Notes under the pieces: model-generated | The model's input: only the letters and a program-made list of their open reading frames with translations | Told to the model about the DNA's origin: nothing | The model's database searches: none | Assembly: GCA_021325215.1 (NCBI GenBank) | Contig: JAJPHO010000034.1 | Coordinates: forward strand, 1 to 40,521 | Direction: 5' to 3' | DNA: 40,521 nucleotides | Source: Alphaproteobacteria bacterium | Lineage (GTDB): Bacteria; Pseudomonadota; Alphaproteobacteria; Rhodospirillales; Magnetospirillaceae | Position numbers and translations under genes: made by a program | Part shown: positions 17,601 to 27,710 of the stretch, piece after piece | Layout of the letters: each line of letters opens with the position of its first letter | Position numbering within the stretch: the stretch's first letter is position 1

Positions 17601-18296
17601 TTATTGCGGCGGCGCCCAGCCGCCGCTGTTCGGCATGTCGCCGGCCGGAGCCGGCAGATCGCTTTCGCTCGCCTTCTCGGGCAGCGGGGCGGTGACGTCG
17701 GACTTGCCCTCATCGGACTTGCCCTCGTCGGACTTCTTCTCGTCCGATTTCTTGGCATCGGCCTTTTTCTCGCCGGACTTCTTGTCGTCGTCCTTCTTCG
17801 CATCCTTCGGCTTCTCGACCGGGATGTCGACCGAATAGTCCGGCACGATGCGGGCCTGGGCCGCACTGCTGATCACCAGCACCTTCTGGCCCAGGGCCAG
17901 CGGCTTGGGCTCGGTCTGGGTCACCGAGATCATGTCGCCATTATATTTTTTGACGATGTATTCCCAGCCCTTGGTGTCGCCGGCCACATGCTCGATGGTC
18001 GAGCCGACCACGCTGCCCAGGGCGGTGCCGATCACCCCGCCCAGCGCCTGGTCCATGTTGCCGCCGCCCACCTGGGCGCCGAGCACGCCGCCGGCGGCGC
18101 CGCCGGTCACGGCGCCGACGGTGCCGTTCGAGCTGATCAGCACTTCGCGGAAGCCGATCACGACGCCGGCATCGACCTTGCTGGCCATCTGCGCGGTGTT
18201 GCTGGCATAGGTGTTGGGGGAATAGTCGGTGCCGCCGCACGCCGTCAGCAACGACAGGCTGCCTAAGACAAGACAGATTTTCAGAGAACGAGACAC
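17601..18296 (-). CDS. Glycine-zipper outer-membrane lipoprotein with Lys/Ser/Asp/Glu repeat tail
   Basis: A 231-residue lipoprotein. The signal peptide ends in the lipobox LTAC (Cys20 with the start used here). Residues about 60-110 form a glycine-zipper region (GTVGAVTGGAAGGVLGAQVG, then GGVIGTALGSVVGS) like SlyB/Rick_17kDa proteins, which sit in or span the outer membrane. After a small beta-rich part (about 115-165) there is a low-complexity tail of repeated KKSDE/GKSDE units (encoded at about 17699-17800), then a Pro-rich end. GTG 18296 has GGGTGACG upstream; ATG 18332 would add 12 residues before the signal peptide. It may be co-transcribed with phaZ, which ends 80 bp upstream. Function unknown beyond an envelope role. 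Confidence 0.8.
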   Translation of the reverse strand: MSRSLKICLVLGSLSLLTACGGTDYSPNTYASNTAQMASKVDAGVVIGFREVLISSNGTVGAVTGGAAGGVLGAQVGGGNMDQALGGVIGTALGSVVGSTIEHVAGDTKGWEYIVKKYNGDMISVTQTEPKPLALGQKVLVISSAAQARIVPDYSVDIPVEKPKDAKKDDDKKSGEKKADAKKSDEKKSDEGKSDEGKSDVTAPLPEKASESDLPAPAGDMPNSGGWAPPQ

Positions 18297-18376
18297 GAGA
18301 ACGTCACCCTGTGTAAAAGCCTTGAAAGTCATAAACGGCTAGACCTTGATCCGTCAAATTCGTGGTGAAATTATGG

Positions 18377-19651
18377 CTAAGCCGTTAACTCCACCCTAAC
18401 GGGTGAAGTTCTCTGTCGAGGGGCGCCGTCATCCATCGACAGGATGAAGTTCTGCACGATGGGATAGACCTGGCCATCCCACCGGCGGCCGCTGAACACG
18501 CCGTAATGACCCACTCCTGTCTGTAGATGGTGTCGTTTCATGTAGGGTTTCAACCCGGTGCACAGATCGTGCGCCGCCAGGGTCTGGCCCGGCGCGCAGA
18601 TGTCGTCGCGCTCGCCCTCCACCGTCAGCAGCGCGGTTCGGCGGATCAGGCCGGGTTCCACCTTGGCGCCGCGGAAGGTCAGGCTGCCATCGGCCAGGGC
18701 GGCGCGCTGGAACACTTTTTCGACCGTTTCCAGATAGAATTCGGCCGACAAATCCAGCACGGCGAAATATTCGTCATAGAAGGCGGCGATGGTCTCGGCC
18801 TCCGCCGCACGGCCTTCGGCCAGATGCTGATAGAGATCGAGATGAGCCCGGACATGGCGGTGCGGCTGCATCGCCATGAAGGCGCCCAGCTGGATGAAGC
18901 CGGGATAGACGTCGCGTCCGGCGCCGTCATAGCCCCACGGCACGCTGGTGATGAGGTGAGAGCGGAACCACTCGATCGATTTCGAGGTGGCCAGCTCGTT
19001 GACCTTGGTCGGGTTGATCCGGGTGTCGATCGGGCCGGCCATGAGCGTCATGCTGCGCGGCGCCGCCGGGTCGTTCTGTTCGGCCATCACCGCCACCGCG
19101 GCGAGGGCCGGCACGCAGGGCTGGCACACGGCGAGCATATGGCCGCCCGGGCCGATCTCGCGCTGGAAGCGGATCAAATGTTCGACATAATCGTCGAAGC
19201 CGAACGGCCCCGCCGAGGCCGGCACATCGCGCATATTGTGCCAGTCGGTGATGTAGACGTCATGGTCGCGCACCAGGGTTTTGACGGTGGCCTGCAGCAG
19301 GGTGGCGAAATGTCCCGACAAGGGCGCGGCCACCAGCACGCGCGGCTGATGCGGCGGGGCGTCGGCGCGGCGGAACCGCAGCAGGGTACAGAACGCGCTC
19401 GACGATGCCACCTCTTCGACGACGGGGGCGGCGCGGTCGTCGCCAGTCACTTCGGCGATGCCGAAATCGGGGCGGCTATGCGTGATGCGGGCATTGGCGG
19501 CGACGCGGAAGGCGGCGGCCATATGGGCCGGCATCGAGTGGGCCGGCACTCCGAACACAGCCTCGATGAGGTCCGCGCTGCCGGCCGCCAGGGCACGCAG
19601 CGGCGTCAGCAGGGCCTGCTGCCAATCATAGGCGTAGTAGGTCAGCGACAA
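18377..19651 (-). CDS. phaZ: Intracellular polyhydroxyalkanoate depolymerase
   Basis: A 424-residue intracellular PHA depolymerase that breaks down storage granules to hydroxy-acid monomers. The nucleophile is Cys176 in HMLAVCQPCVP, the lipase-box variant typical of this family. VYITDWHNMRDVP and the C-terminal His motif GVGHYGVFSGRRW are also family signatures. LLTVEGERDDICAPGQT carries the acidic residue. There is no signal peptide, as expected for the intracellular type. The only start that keeps the conserved N-terminus (LTYYAYDWQQALLTPLR) is TTG 19651, with GAGGA 4 nt upstream. It lies next to polyphosphate genes, another storage polymer. Confidence 0.93.
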   Translation of the reverse strand: MSLTYYAYDWQQALLTPLRALAAGSADLIEAVFGVPAHSMPAHMAAAFRVAANARITHSRPDFGIAEVTGDDRAAPVVEEVASSSAFCTLLRFRRADAPPHQPRVLVAAPLSGHFATLLQATVKTLVRDHDVYITDWHNMRDVPASAGPFGFDDYVEHLIRFQREIGPGGHMLAVCQPCVPALAAVAVMAEQNDPAAPRSMTLMAGPIDTRINPTKVNELATSKSIEWFRSHLITSVPWGYDGAGRDVYPGFIQLGAFMAMQPHRHVRAHLDLYQHLAEGRAAEAETIAAFYDEYFAVLDLSAEFYLETVEKVFQRAALADGSLTFRGAKVEPGLIRRTALLTVEGERDDICAPGQTLAAHDLCTGLKPYMKRHHLQTGVGHYGVFSGRRWDGQVYPIVQNFILSMDDGAPRQRTSPVRVELTA

Positions 19652-19781
19652 GCGGTCCTCGCACGGGGTCTTTAATGGCGTGGTGTCAGCACTTAGTGCC
19701 TGTCGGGAAATCCTAAAGAAGTTTATGCTGCGTTGCGAGATAAATAGGCCTCAACCTACGCACCATGAGGAGCTTCGTCGC

Positions 19782-20438
19782 ATGTCTCAGGCGGTGTTGA
19801 CCATTTCCAGCCGCAATTACTCCTCCTGGTCGCTGCGCGGCTGGCTGCTGTGCAAGATGGCGGGGCTCGATTTCCGCGAGCGGGTGGTGCCGATCGACGA
19901 TCCCAATGTCCGCGCCGAACTGCTGATGCTGTCGCCTTCCTTCCTGGTCCCCAAGCTCGACCATGACGGGGTGGTGGTGTGGGGCGTGCTGGCCATCGCC
20001 GACTATCTGGCCGAGACCTTCCCCGCGGCCGGGCTGTTTCCCAAGGATGGCAAGGCGCGCGCCCATTGCCGCTCGGTCTCGGGCGAGATGCATCAGGGCT
20101 TCTTCAATCTGCGATCGGCCCTGCCGATGAATCTCAATGTCCGCTATGAGGGCTTCACCGTCTGGCAGGGCGCCCGCCACGATATCGAGCGGGTCTTCGC
20201 CCTATGGCGCGAATGCCTGTCGGCCTATGGCGGACCTTATCTGTTCGGCGCCAGCCCGACCGTCGCCGACGCGATGTTCGCGCCGGTCTGCACGCGCTTT
20301 TATACCTACGATGTCGGGATGGATGCCGCCTGCGCCGACTATGTCGCGGTGATCCGCCGCTGGGCGCCTTTGGTCGAATGGACCGAGGCGGCGCTGGCCG
20401 AGCCGGATCACTTCAAGGAGCTGGACGCGGAGTTCTGA
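19782..20438 (+). CDS. Glutathione S-transferase family protein
   Basis: A 218-residue GST. The thioredoxin-like N-terminal domain (about 1-85) has the active-site region SSRNYSSWSLRGWLL, and the glutathione-binding strand is SFLVPKLDHDGVVVWGVLAIADYL. The C-terminal all-helical domain includes the N-capping FGASPTVADAMFAPV. It would conjugate or reduce small electrophiles with glutathione in the cytoplasm; substrate unknown. The start ATG 19782 follows GAGGAG; an open frame back to 19680 lacks conserved sequence. It is divergent from phaZ. The 3' end overlaps the convergent hydrolase gene by 31 bp. Confidence 0.88.
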   Translation: MSQAVLTISSRNYSSWSLRGWLLCKMAGLDFRERVVPIDDPNVRAELLMLSPSFLVPKLDHDGVVVWGVLAIADYLAETFPAAGLFPKDGKARAHCRSVSGEMHQGFFNLRSALPMNLNVRYEGFTVWQGARHDIERVFALWRECLSAYGGPYLFGASPTVADAMFAPVCTRFYTYDVGMDAACADYVAVIRRWAPLVEWTEAALAEPDHFKELDAEF

Positions 20439-21298
20439 AGGCTTTCCAGCCAGTTGATCACCTGCGCCTGCAGGGCGATGCGGTGGTCGGACCAGCCATG
20501 GTCGGTCGCGGTGTAGGTATAGGTCAGGCCCTTGCTCCTGGCCGCCTTGAGCGGGTCGATCAGCGACTGGGAATCGGATTCGAGGCCGTCGTGGCTGTAC
20601 AGGATCAACAGACGGCGGTCTTTTAGCCGGGGGGCCAGCGCGGGCAGGGACCATTCCCGGCTGTGAGCCGTCAATTCGTCGGCCAGCGCACCCATGTCGG
20701 GAACCGCAAGGGTTTCCTTATTGTCTTCCAGCAGAGACAGAATCTCGGTGCGGTCGTGCGTGCCTTCCAGGCCCATATCTCCCGCCGAGATCATGACGGC
20801 GCCCGCCAGAGCCGGATCTTGGGCGAAAATATGGGCGGTCACCCAGCCTCCCATCGAATGTCCGGCGACGACCATCCGCTTAGGGTCGACGCCCAGCTTT
20901 CCGGCGATTTCCGGCGTGCGCAGATAGGCTAGCGCCGCAGCGGCGTCTTCCAGGGTCTGTCCGAAATGGAACTCGCCCGGGCTGCCCCACGAACCGCGGT
21001 AATTGATCGTGACCGCGTTCCAGCCGGCGCGGCGGATCGCCTGGGCGAGGTCGAGATTCTTCTCGTTGCCGGGCAGGCCGTGCAGCAGCAGCACGGTCGG
21101 ATGCGGCACCGGGCCCGACGCGACATAGGCGACGCCATTGATCTCCACGCCGCCGCTGGGTATGTGCAGCACCTCCATGCGCGCCGGATTATGGGCGTCC
21201 TGCGGCGGGTCCACATAGATCGAGCGGGGCAGGGAATCGGCGAAGGCCGGAGGTGCGGCGAGGCACAGTAAGGCGAGACATACCGCCAGCGATCGCAT
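20408..21298 (-). CDS. Exported alpha/beta hydrolase
   Basis: A 296-residue protein with a signal peptide (residues 1 to about 20, LLCLAAPPAFA). Alpha/beta-hydrolase signs are the oxyanion segment LLLHGLPGNEKN, nucleophile Ser in VAGHSMGGW, an acidic residue after the sixth strand (LYSHDGLESDS), and His in TDHGWSDHR. It resembles prolyl-oligopeptidase-like esterases that act on short acyl or peptide substrates in the periplasm; substrate unknown. ATG 21298 has an excellent GGAGGGGG site. It follows the HAD gene by 11 bp and is probably the last gene of the hemA-pyrD-HAD run. The last 31 bp overlap the GST gene. Confidence 0.86.
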   Translation of the reverse strand: MRSLAVCLALLCLAAPPAFADSLPRSIYVDPPQDAHNPARMEVLHIPSGGVEINGVAYVASGPVPHPTVLLLHGLPGNEKNLDLAQAIRRAGWNAVTINYRGSWGSPGEFHFGQTLEDAAAALAYLRTPEIAGKLGVDPKRMVVAGHSMGGWVTAHIFAQDPALAGAVMISAGDMGLEGTHDRTEILSLLEDNKETLAVPDMGALADELTAHSREWSLPALAPRLKDRRLLILYSHDGLESDSQSLIDPLKAARSKGLTYTYTATDHGWSDHRIALQAQVINWLESLQNSASSSLK

Positions 21299-21309
21299 GG
21301 CCCCCTCCT

Positions 21310-22185
21310 TTACCAGGCGAAGCCGCCAATCGCGGCCACCGGACGAATGCCGGGATAAGCGTCGGCGAGCATCTTCAGGCGCTGCGGGTCGGGCGGTTGC
21401 CCATAGCGCGTCCCCAAATCCTCGGCGTGGATGCCGCCGCTGCAGAATAGCCCGTCGATGCCGGCATTGCGCGCCCCGGCCATGTCGGTGTGGAAGGCGT
21501 CGCCGACTCCCACCACCCGGCTCTTGCCGATCTTAAGCAAATCCAGGCAGGTAGCATAGATGGCCGGATCGGGCTTGCCGCGGTAGCGCACATCGCCGCC
21601 GCCGCGCTCGTAATAGGCGGCCAGGGCGCCGGCGCACAGCACCTGCTGTCCGTCGACCATCACCACCAGATCGGGATTGGCGCAGATCATCGGCAGTTTC
21701 AGGGCCAGGCTGCGGTCGAGCAGGGGGCGGAACTGCTCCAGGGTCGCTTCCGGGCCGTCGGGGCCGGAATTGAGGATGAAATCGGCGTCCTCGGGCGTCT
21801 CGGCGCGCTGAACGTCGAGCCCTTCCAGCAGCAGCCGGTCGCGGTCGACGCCGATCACCAGGCAACGCTTGCCCAGCTTGGCGAACCACGGATCGCGGCG
21901 GGTCAGCAGCTCACTATGCACCGCTTCGCCGGAGCTCATGATGTCGGTGTAGTGGTCGCGGCCGATGCCCATGCCCTGCATCATCGCCACCAGGGAACTG
22001 GCGCGGCGGGGCGAGTTGGACAGCATCACCACGCGCTTGCCCATGTGCTGCAGCCGCTTCAGCGTATCGGCGGCGCCGGGATAGGCGGTGCGGCCGTCAT
22101 GGATCAGGCCCCACAGATCGAGAATGAAGCCGTCATAACGGTCGGCGATCTCGCCGACGCCGGAAAGAATAGGAATCGGAGTCAC
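21310..22185 (-). CDS. HAD superfamily class IIA phosphatase (TIGR01459-like)
   Basis: A 291-residue HAD hydrolase of the NagD/class IIA group. Motif I is FILDLWGLIHDG (about residues 20-31). The second motif is VMLSNSPRRAS, and the C-terminal lysine and acidic motifs are YRGKPDPAIYATCL and VVGVGDAFHTDMAGARNAG. The class IIA cap lies between motifs II and III. It would dephosphorylate a small phosphometabolite; members next to pyrD are common but unassigned. It starts at GTG 22185, which overlaps the pyrD stop (GTGA), so it is translationally coupled to pyrD. Confidence 0.9.
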   Translation of the reverse strand: MTPIPILSGVGEIADRYDGFILDLWGLIHDGRTAYPGAADTLKRLQHMGKRVVMLSNSPRRASSLVAMMQGMGIGRDHYTDIMSSGEAVHSELLTRRDPWFAKLGKRCLVIGVDRDRLLLEGLDVQRAETPEDADFILNSGPDGPEATLEQFRPLLDRSLALKLPMICANPDLVVMVDGQQVLCAGALAAYYERGGGDVRYRGKPDPAIYATCLDLLKIGKSRVVGVGDAFHTDMAGARNAGIDGLFCSGGIHAEDLGTRYGQPPDPQRLKMLADAYPGIRPVAAIGGFAW

Positions 22186-23228
22186 CGGTGATCGGCCCCG
22201 ACCGCGTCGCCGATGTGCGAGAATCCGTCCTTTTTCAGCAGGCGGATCAGATCGAGATTGATCTCGTTCACCAGGGCGGGGCCCTGATAGACCAGCGCCG
22301 AATAAAGCTGCAGCAGCGAGGCGCCGGCGCGGATCTTGGCATAGGCCTGCTCGCCCGAGCCGATGCCGCCGACGCCGATCAGCAGGACGCGGCCCTGGGT
22401 CAGCTTGTACATCTCGCCCAGCAGCGCGGTGGCCGGCTTGAACAAAGGCGCGCCGGACAGGCCGCCGGTTTCCTTGGCCTGCGGCGAGCGCAGGCTGGCC
22501 GGACGCTCGATGGTGGTGTTCGAGACGATCAGCCCGTCGAGCTTGGTCTCCAGCGCCACCTCGGCGATGTCGCGGCGGTCGTCCGCGGTCAGGTCGGGGG
22601 CGATCTTGAGCAGCAGCGGCTTCGCCGCCGGCAGGCGGGCGACCGCTTCCTTGACCCGGCCGATCAGCGCCTCCAGCGGCGCGCGGCCCTGCAAGGCACG
22701 CAGGCCCGGCGTGTTGGGCGAGGAGACATTGATGACCAGATAATCGGCTAGCGGACCCAGCCGCTCGACGCCCAGCACATAATCGGCGGCGGCGTCCTCG
22801 GTGTCCTTATTCTTGCCGAGATTGGCGCCCAGCACGCCGCGCGACTGGCGCGCCATCAGATTGGCGGCGGCGGCTTCCAGGCCGTGATTGTTGAAGCCCA
22901 TGCGGTTGATCACCGCCTTGTCGTCCGACAGGCGGAACAGACGCGGCTTGGGGTTTCCGGGCTGCGGGCGCGGAGTGACGCTGCCGATTTCGACGAAGCC
23001 GAAACCCTGGTTCAGCATGGCGTCGGGCACTTCGCCATTCTTGTCGAAGCCGGCGGCCAGTCCGACAGGGTTGGGGAAATCGAGGCCCCAATGACGACTG
23101 GCCAGCATCGCATTGCGGATCGGGCGCCGGGCCGGGACCAGACCGGCCTTGAGCAGGCCGAGCGTCACGCCATGCGCCGTCTCGGCCGGCAGCAGACGCA
23201 GCAGCGGAAGAGCTAGGGACGTGAGAAT
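22182..23228 (-). CDS. pyrD: Dihydroorotate dehydrogenase (quinone), class 2, apparent ATT start
   Basis: A 348-residue class 2 DHODH, the membrane-associated pyrimidine-pathway enzyme that oxidises dihydroorotate to orotate with quinone. FMN-site motifs are PNPVGLAAGFDKNGE, IGSVTPRPQPGNPKPR, the catalytic Ser region NVSSPNTPGLRALQ, and GVGGIGSGEQAYAKI. The longest conventional frame begins at GTG 23168 and lacks the conserved N-terminal helix. Upstream in the same frame, without stops, lies LTSLALPLLRLLPAETAHG, the family's usual N-terminus for quinone and membrane binding. The only start-like codon there is ATT at 23228, where most homologues would have ATG. AAGG lies about 10 nt before it, inside the hemA end. 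The hemA stop is 2 bp away. See findings. Confidence 0.88.
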   Translation of the reverse strand: MLTSLALPLLRLLPAETAHGVTLGLLKAGLVPARRPIRNAMLASRHWGLDFPNPVGLAAGFDKNGEVPDAMLNQGFGFVEIGSVTPRPQPGNPKPRLFRLSDDKAVINRMGFNNHGLEAAAANLMARQSRGVLGANLGKNKDTEDAAADYVLGVERLGPLADYLVINVSSPNTPGLRALQGRAPLEALIGRVKEAVARLPAAKPLLLKIAPDLTADDRRDIAEVALETKLDGLIVSNTTIERPASLRSPQAKETGGLSGAPLFKPATALLGEMYKLTQGRVLLIGVGGIGSGEQAYAKIRAGASLLQLYSALVYQGPALVNEINLDLIRLLKKDGFSHIGDAVGADHR

Positions 23229-23230
23229 GA

Positions 23231-24442
23231 CTAAGCCGCCTTCTTGATGCCCAGATGGCCCCAGACATCGACCAGAGCCGCGATCAGGCGATCCATCATG
23301 GCGTCGTCATGCAGCGGCGTCGGGGTGATGCGCAGCCGTTCGGTGCCCTTCGGCACGGTCGGATAATTGATCGGCTGCACATAGATGCGGTGGCGCTGCA
23401 GCAGATCGTCCGAAGCCTGCTTGCACAGAGCGGCGTCGCCCACCATCACCGGAACGATATGGCTGACCGACGGCGCCTGCGGGAAGCCCAGGGCCGACAG
23501 ACGGCGCTTCAAAGTCGCGGCGCGCTCCTGATGGCGCAGGCGGATCTCGTTATGCTCGCGCAGGTAACGGATGCTGGCCAAAGCGGCGGCGGCCACCGAG
23601 GGCGGCAGTGCCGAGGAGAAGATGAAACCCTGGCCGAAGCTGCGGATGAAATCGACCATCGCCGGCGAGCCGGAGATATAGCCGCCGATCACGCCGACCG
23701 CCTTGGCCAAGGTGCCCTGCAGAATGGTGATGCGGTCCGACACCCCGTCGCGCTCGGCGACGCCGGAACCGGTCTCGCCGTACATGCCGACCGCGTGAAC
23801 CTCGTCACAGAAGGTCATGGCGCCGTATGTCTCGGCCACCGTGCAGATATCGGCCATCGGGGCGATGTCGCCATCCATCGAATAGACCGATTCGAACGCC
23901 ACCAGCTTGGGCGCCGCCGGATCGACCGACGCCAGCAGGCGTTCGAGGTCGGCCACGTCGTTATGGCGGAAGATGTGCTTTTGCGCCTTCGAATGGCGGA
24001 TGCCCTCGATCATCGAATTGTGGTTGAGGGCGTCGGAGAAGATGTGCAGCCCGGGAATCTGGTTGCCCAGAGTCCCCAACGTGGTCTGGTTCGAGACGTA
24101 GCCCGAGGTGAAGATCAGCGCCGCTTCCTTGCGGGTCCAGTCGGCCAGCTCTTTTTCCAGCAGCACATGATAGTGGTTGGTACCCGAAATGTTGCGGGTG
24201 CCGCCGGCGCCGGCGCCGCATTTGCGCGCCGCCTCGCACATGGCGTCGATCACCGCCGGATGCTGGCCCATGCCGAGATAATCGTTGCTGCACCAGACCG
24301 TGACGTCGTGCTCTTCCCCGTTGCGGTAATTGCGGGCATTCGGGAAAGCGCCGGCCTTGCGTTCCAGGTCGGCGAAAATGCGGTAGCGGCCTTCACGGTG
24401 CAAATCGCCGATACGGTCGGCGAAAAACTGCTCGAAATCCAT
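23231..24442 (-). CDS. hemA: 5-aminolevulinate synthase
   Basis: A 403-residue PLP enzyme that condenses glycine with succinyl-CoA to 5-aminolevulinate, the first step of haem synthesis in Alphaproteobacteria. Typical features are VWCSNDYLGMGQHP, GGTRNISGTNHYH, the cofactor Asp/His block FCDEVHAVGMYG, and the PLP lysine Lys247 in LQGTLAKAVG. The usual Phe after AKA is Val here, a mild change. The C-terminal NYPTVPKGTERLRITPTPLH separates ALAS from its KBL/BioF relatives. ATG 24442 follows GAGG. It heads a minus-strand run with pyrD 2 bp downstream; the genes act in unrelated pathways. Confidence 0.97.
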   Translation of the reverse strand: MDFEQFFADRIGDLHREGRYRIFADLERKAGAFPNARNYRNGEEHDVTVWCSNDYLGMGQHPAVIDAMCEAARKCGAGAGGTRNISGTNHYHVLLEKELADWTRKEAALIFTSGYVSNQTTLGTLGNQIPGLHIFSDALNHNSMIEGIRHSKAQKHIFRHNDVADLERLLASVDPAAPKLVAFESVYSMDGDIAPMADICTVAETYGAMTFCDEVHAVGMYGETGSGVAERDGVSDRITILQGTLAKAVGVIGGYISGSPAMVDFIRSFGQGFIFSSALPPSVAAAALASIRYLREHNEIRLRHQERAATLKRRLSALGFPQAPSVSHIVPVMVGDAALCKQASDDLLQRHRIYVQPINYPTVPKGTERLRITPTPLHDDAMMDRLIAALVDVWGHLGIKKAA

Positions 24443-24538
24443 TCCTGCCTCTTAGGCGGCGCGCTGTGGAAGCGCTAGCGGGAAACGATCCTAGCGGCGG
24501 CTTGGCTGCTAGGCAACACTGCACGCCACAATGCTGCA

Positions 24539-24568
24539 TTGACTCGGGGAGTCTTTGCGCCACATCAA
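24539..24568 (+). promoter_or_regulatory. Probable uvrB promoter
   Basis: TTGACT (24539-24544, 5/6 match to -35) is followed after 18 bp by CATCAA (24563-24568), a modest -10. The LexA box begins directly downstream, which is the usual arrangement for SOS repression. The -10 is weak, so the exact start is uncertain. Confidence 0.4.
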
Positions 24569-24569
24569 T

Positions 24570-24584
24570 GTTCTGCCGACGTTC
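24570..24584 (+). promoter_or_regulatory. LexA (SOS) box of uvrB, GTTC-N7-GTTC
   Basis: GTTC (24570-24573) and GTTC (24581-24584) are separated by exactly 7 bases. This is the direct-repeat LexA site of Alphaproteobacteria, unlike the CTG-N10-CAG box of E. coli. It lies 17 bp before the uvrB ATG and just after the likely -10. uvrB is a known SOS gene. Confidence 0.8.
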
Positions 24585-24601
24585 CTATCAGGTTTCCAAA
24601 A

Positions 24602-26701
<2,100 letters not shown>

Positions 26702-26755
26702 TATTTCTTTTGGTAACTCTCTGGCAGTCTGGTGGTCCGAAGCGAGGGGGACGCG

Positions 26756-27655
26756 GTGGCAAAACGGACCTATCAGGAATTGCGGACGCTGATTGCGCTG
26801 CCCGATCCGGCGGCGCGCAAGACTCTTCGCAAATCGCTGCAGGAAGAAGGGCTGCTGCATTGCCGTGAGATCGGCGAATTGCCGGCCCTGGGCGAGAAGA
26901 TCGGGCAGGCCGATCCCGACCTGCTGCTGGTCCAGCTGGACGATGCCTGGAACAGCGGCGAGCTGATCACGCGAATCCGCCATGGTCTGACGCCGGCCAA
27001 TCCCTTCATGGTGATCATCGCGCTTTTACCCGCCGCGTCGCCGGTGCTGGTCGGGCGCGTCATCGAGGCGGGTGCCGACGATCTGCTGCTGCCGGCCTGG
27101 CTCGGTCGTCTGGTGATGGACCGGCTCGACAATTTCGTGCATGGCCGCAAGCCGTTTTTGGTCACCCACGATTATGTCGGTCCCGAGCGGCGCAGCTTCC
27201 TGCGCGAGGGCGAGCCGCCGCCGCCGACCATCGACGTGCCCAATCCGGTGCAATGGCTCAGCGCCGGCAAGGATGACCGCGCCGCTTTCCGCAAGAGGGT
27301 CGAGCAGGCCCTCGACGCCGTCAATCTGCGCAAGATCAAGAGCCACAGCAAACAATTGCGCCGCGTGGCCGACCAGATCGTCGAGGCTTTCGCCAAGGGC
27401 GGGCACAACGCCATCCTGCCCCTGGTGCGGTCGATGCTGGAGTCGGCGGAAGAGCTGGTCCACCGCGCCACCAACACCGAATTCGCGCCGATCATCGAGC
27501 TGACCACCGGTCTGCAGACCTTGTGCGAGCGCCTTCTGCGCGAGGATCGCACGCCGCGCGCCGAGGAGATCTCGGTACTGCCCTCGCTGGCCGACGCGGT
27601 AAGCAACGCCCTGTATTGGCACGAAAAGGACCCGCTGCCGGCCGCCCTGACCTGA
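26756..27655 (+). CDS. Protein with degenerate receiver-like N-terminal domain
   Basis: A 299-residue cytoplasmic protein. Residues about 1-125 follow the receiver fold order: a PDLLLV strand, VIEAGADDLL at the alpha4/beta5 junction, and a final helix. The phospho-acceptor Asp position is Gln60 (LLLVQLDD), the conserved Lys before Pro is Leu112 (LLLPAW), and no Ser/Thr closes strand 4. It therefore probably cannot be phosphorylated. After a Pro-rich stretch (about residues 150-160), residues 175-299 are mostly helical with charged heptad-like spacing (KIKSHSKQLRRVADQIVEAF). I do not recognise a family name for this part. GTG 26756 has GAGGGGG 5 nt upstream. It lies between uvrB and a sugar-nucleotide enzyme, with gaps of about 55 bp each side. 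Confidence 0.75.
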   Translation: MAKRTYQELRTLIALPDPAARKTLRKSLQEEGLLHCREIGELPALGEKIGQADPDLLLVQLDDAWNSGELITRIRHGLTPANPFMVIIALLPAASPVLVGRVIEAGADDLLLPAWLGRLVMDRLDNFVHGRKPFLVTHDYVGPERRSFLREGEPPPPTIDVPNPVQWLSAGKDDRAAFRKRVEQALDAVNLRKIKSHSKQLRRVADQIVEAFAKGGHNAILPLVRSMLESAEELVHRATNTEFAPIIELTTGLQTLCERLLREDRTPRAEEISVLPSLADAVSNALYWHEKDPLPAALT

Positions 27656-27671
27656 TAGATGTTTTTAACCA

Positions 27672-27699
27672 TTTCGGGTATTGGATGGGATATCCGAAA
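27672..27699 (+). repeat. Hairpin in the leader of the UDP-glucuronate decarboxylase gene
   Basis: TTTCGGGTATT and GATATCCGAAA form an 11-bp stem (with two G-U pairs) and a six-base loop GGATGG. It ends directly at the AGGGGGAA ribosome site of the next gene. There is no T-run, so it is more likely a leader structure or an operator than a terminator. Confidence 0.55.
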
Positions 27700-27710
27700 A
27701 GGGGGAACAG

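Noticed and set aside
18334-18386. AACGGCT...AGCCGTT inverted repeat between phaZ and the lipoprotein gene
   Set aside because: The 7-bp arms are about 39 bp apart and one lies in the phaZ coding end; this is likely chance.
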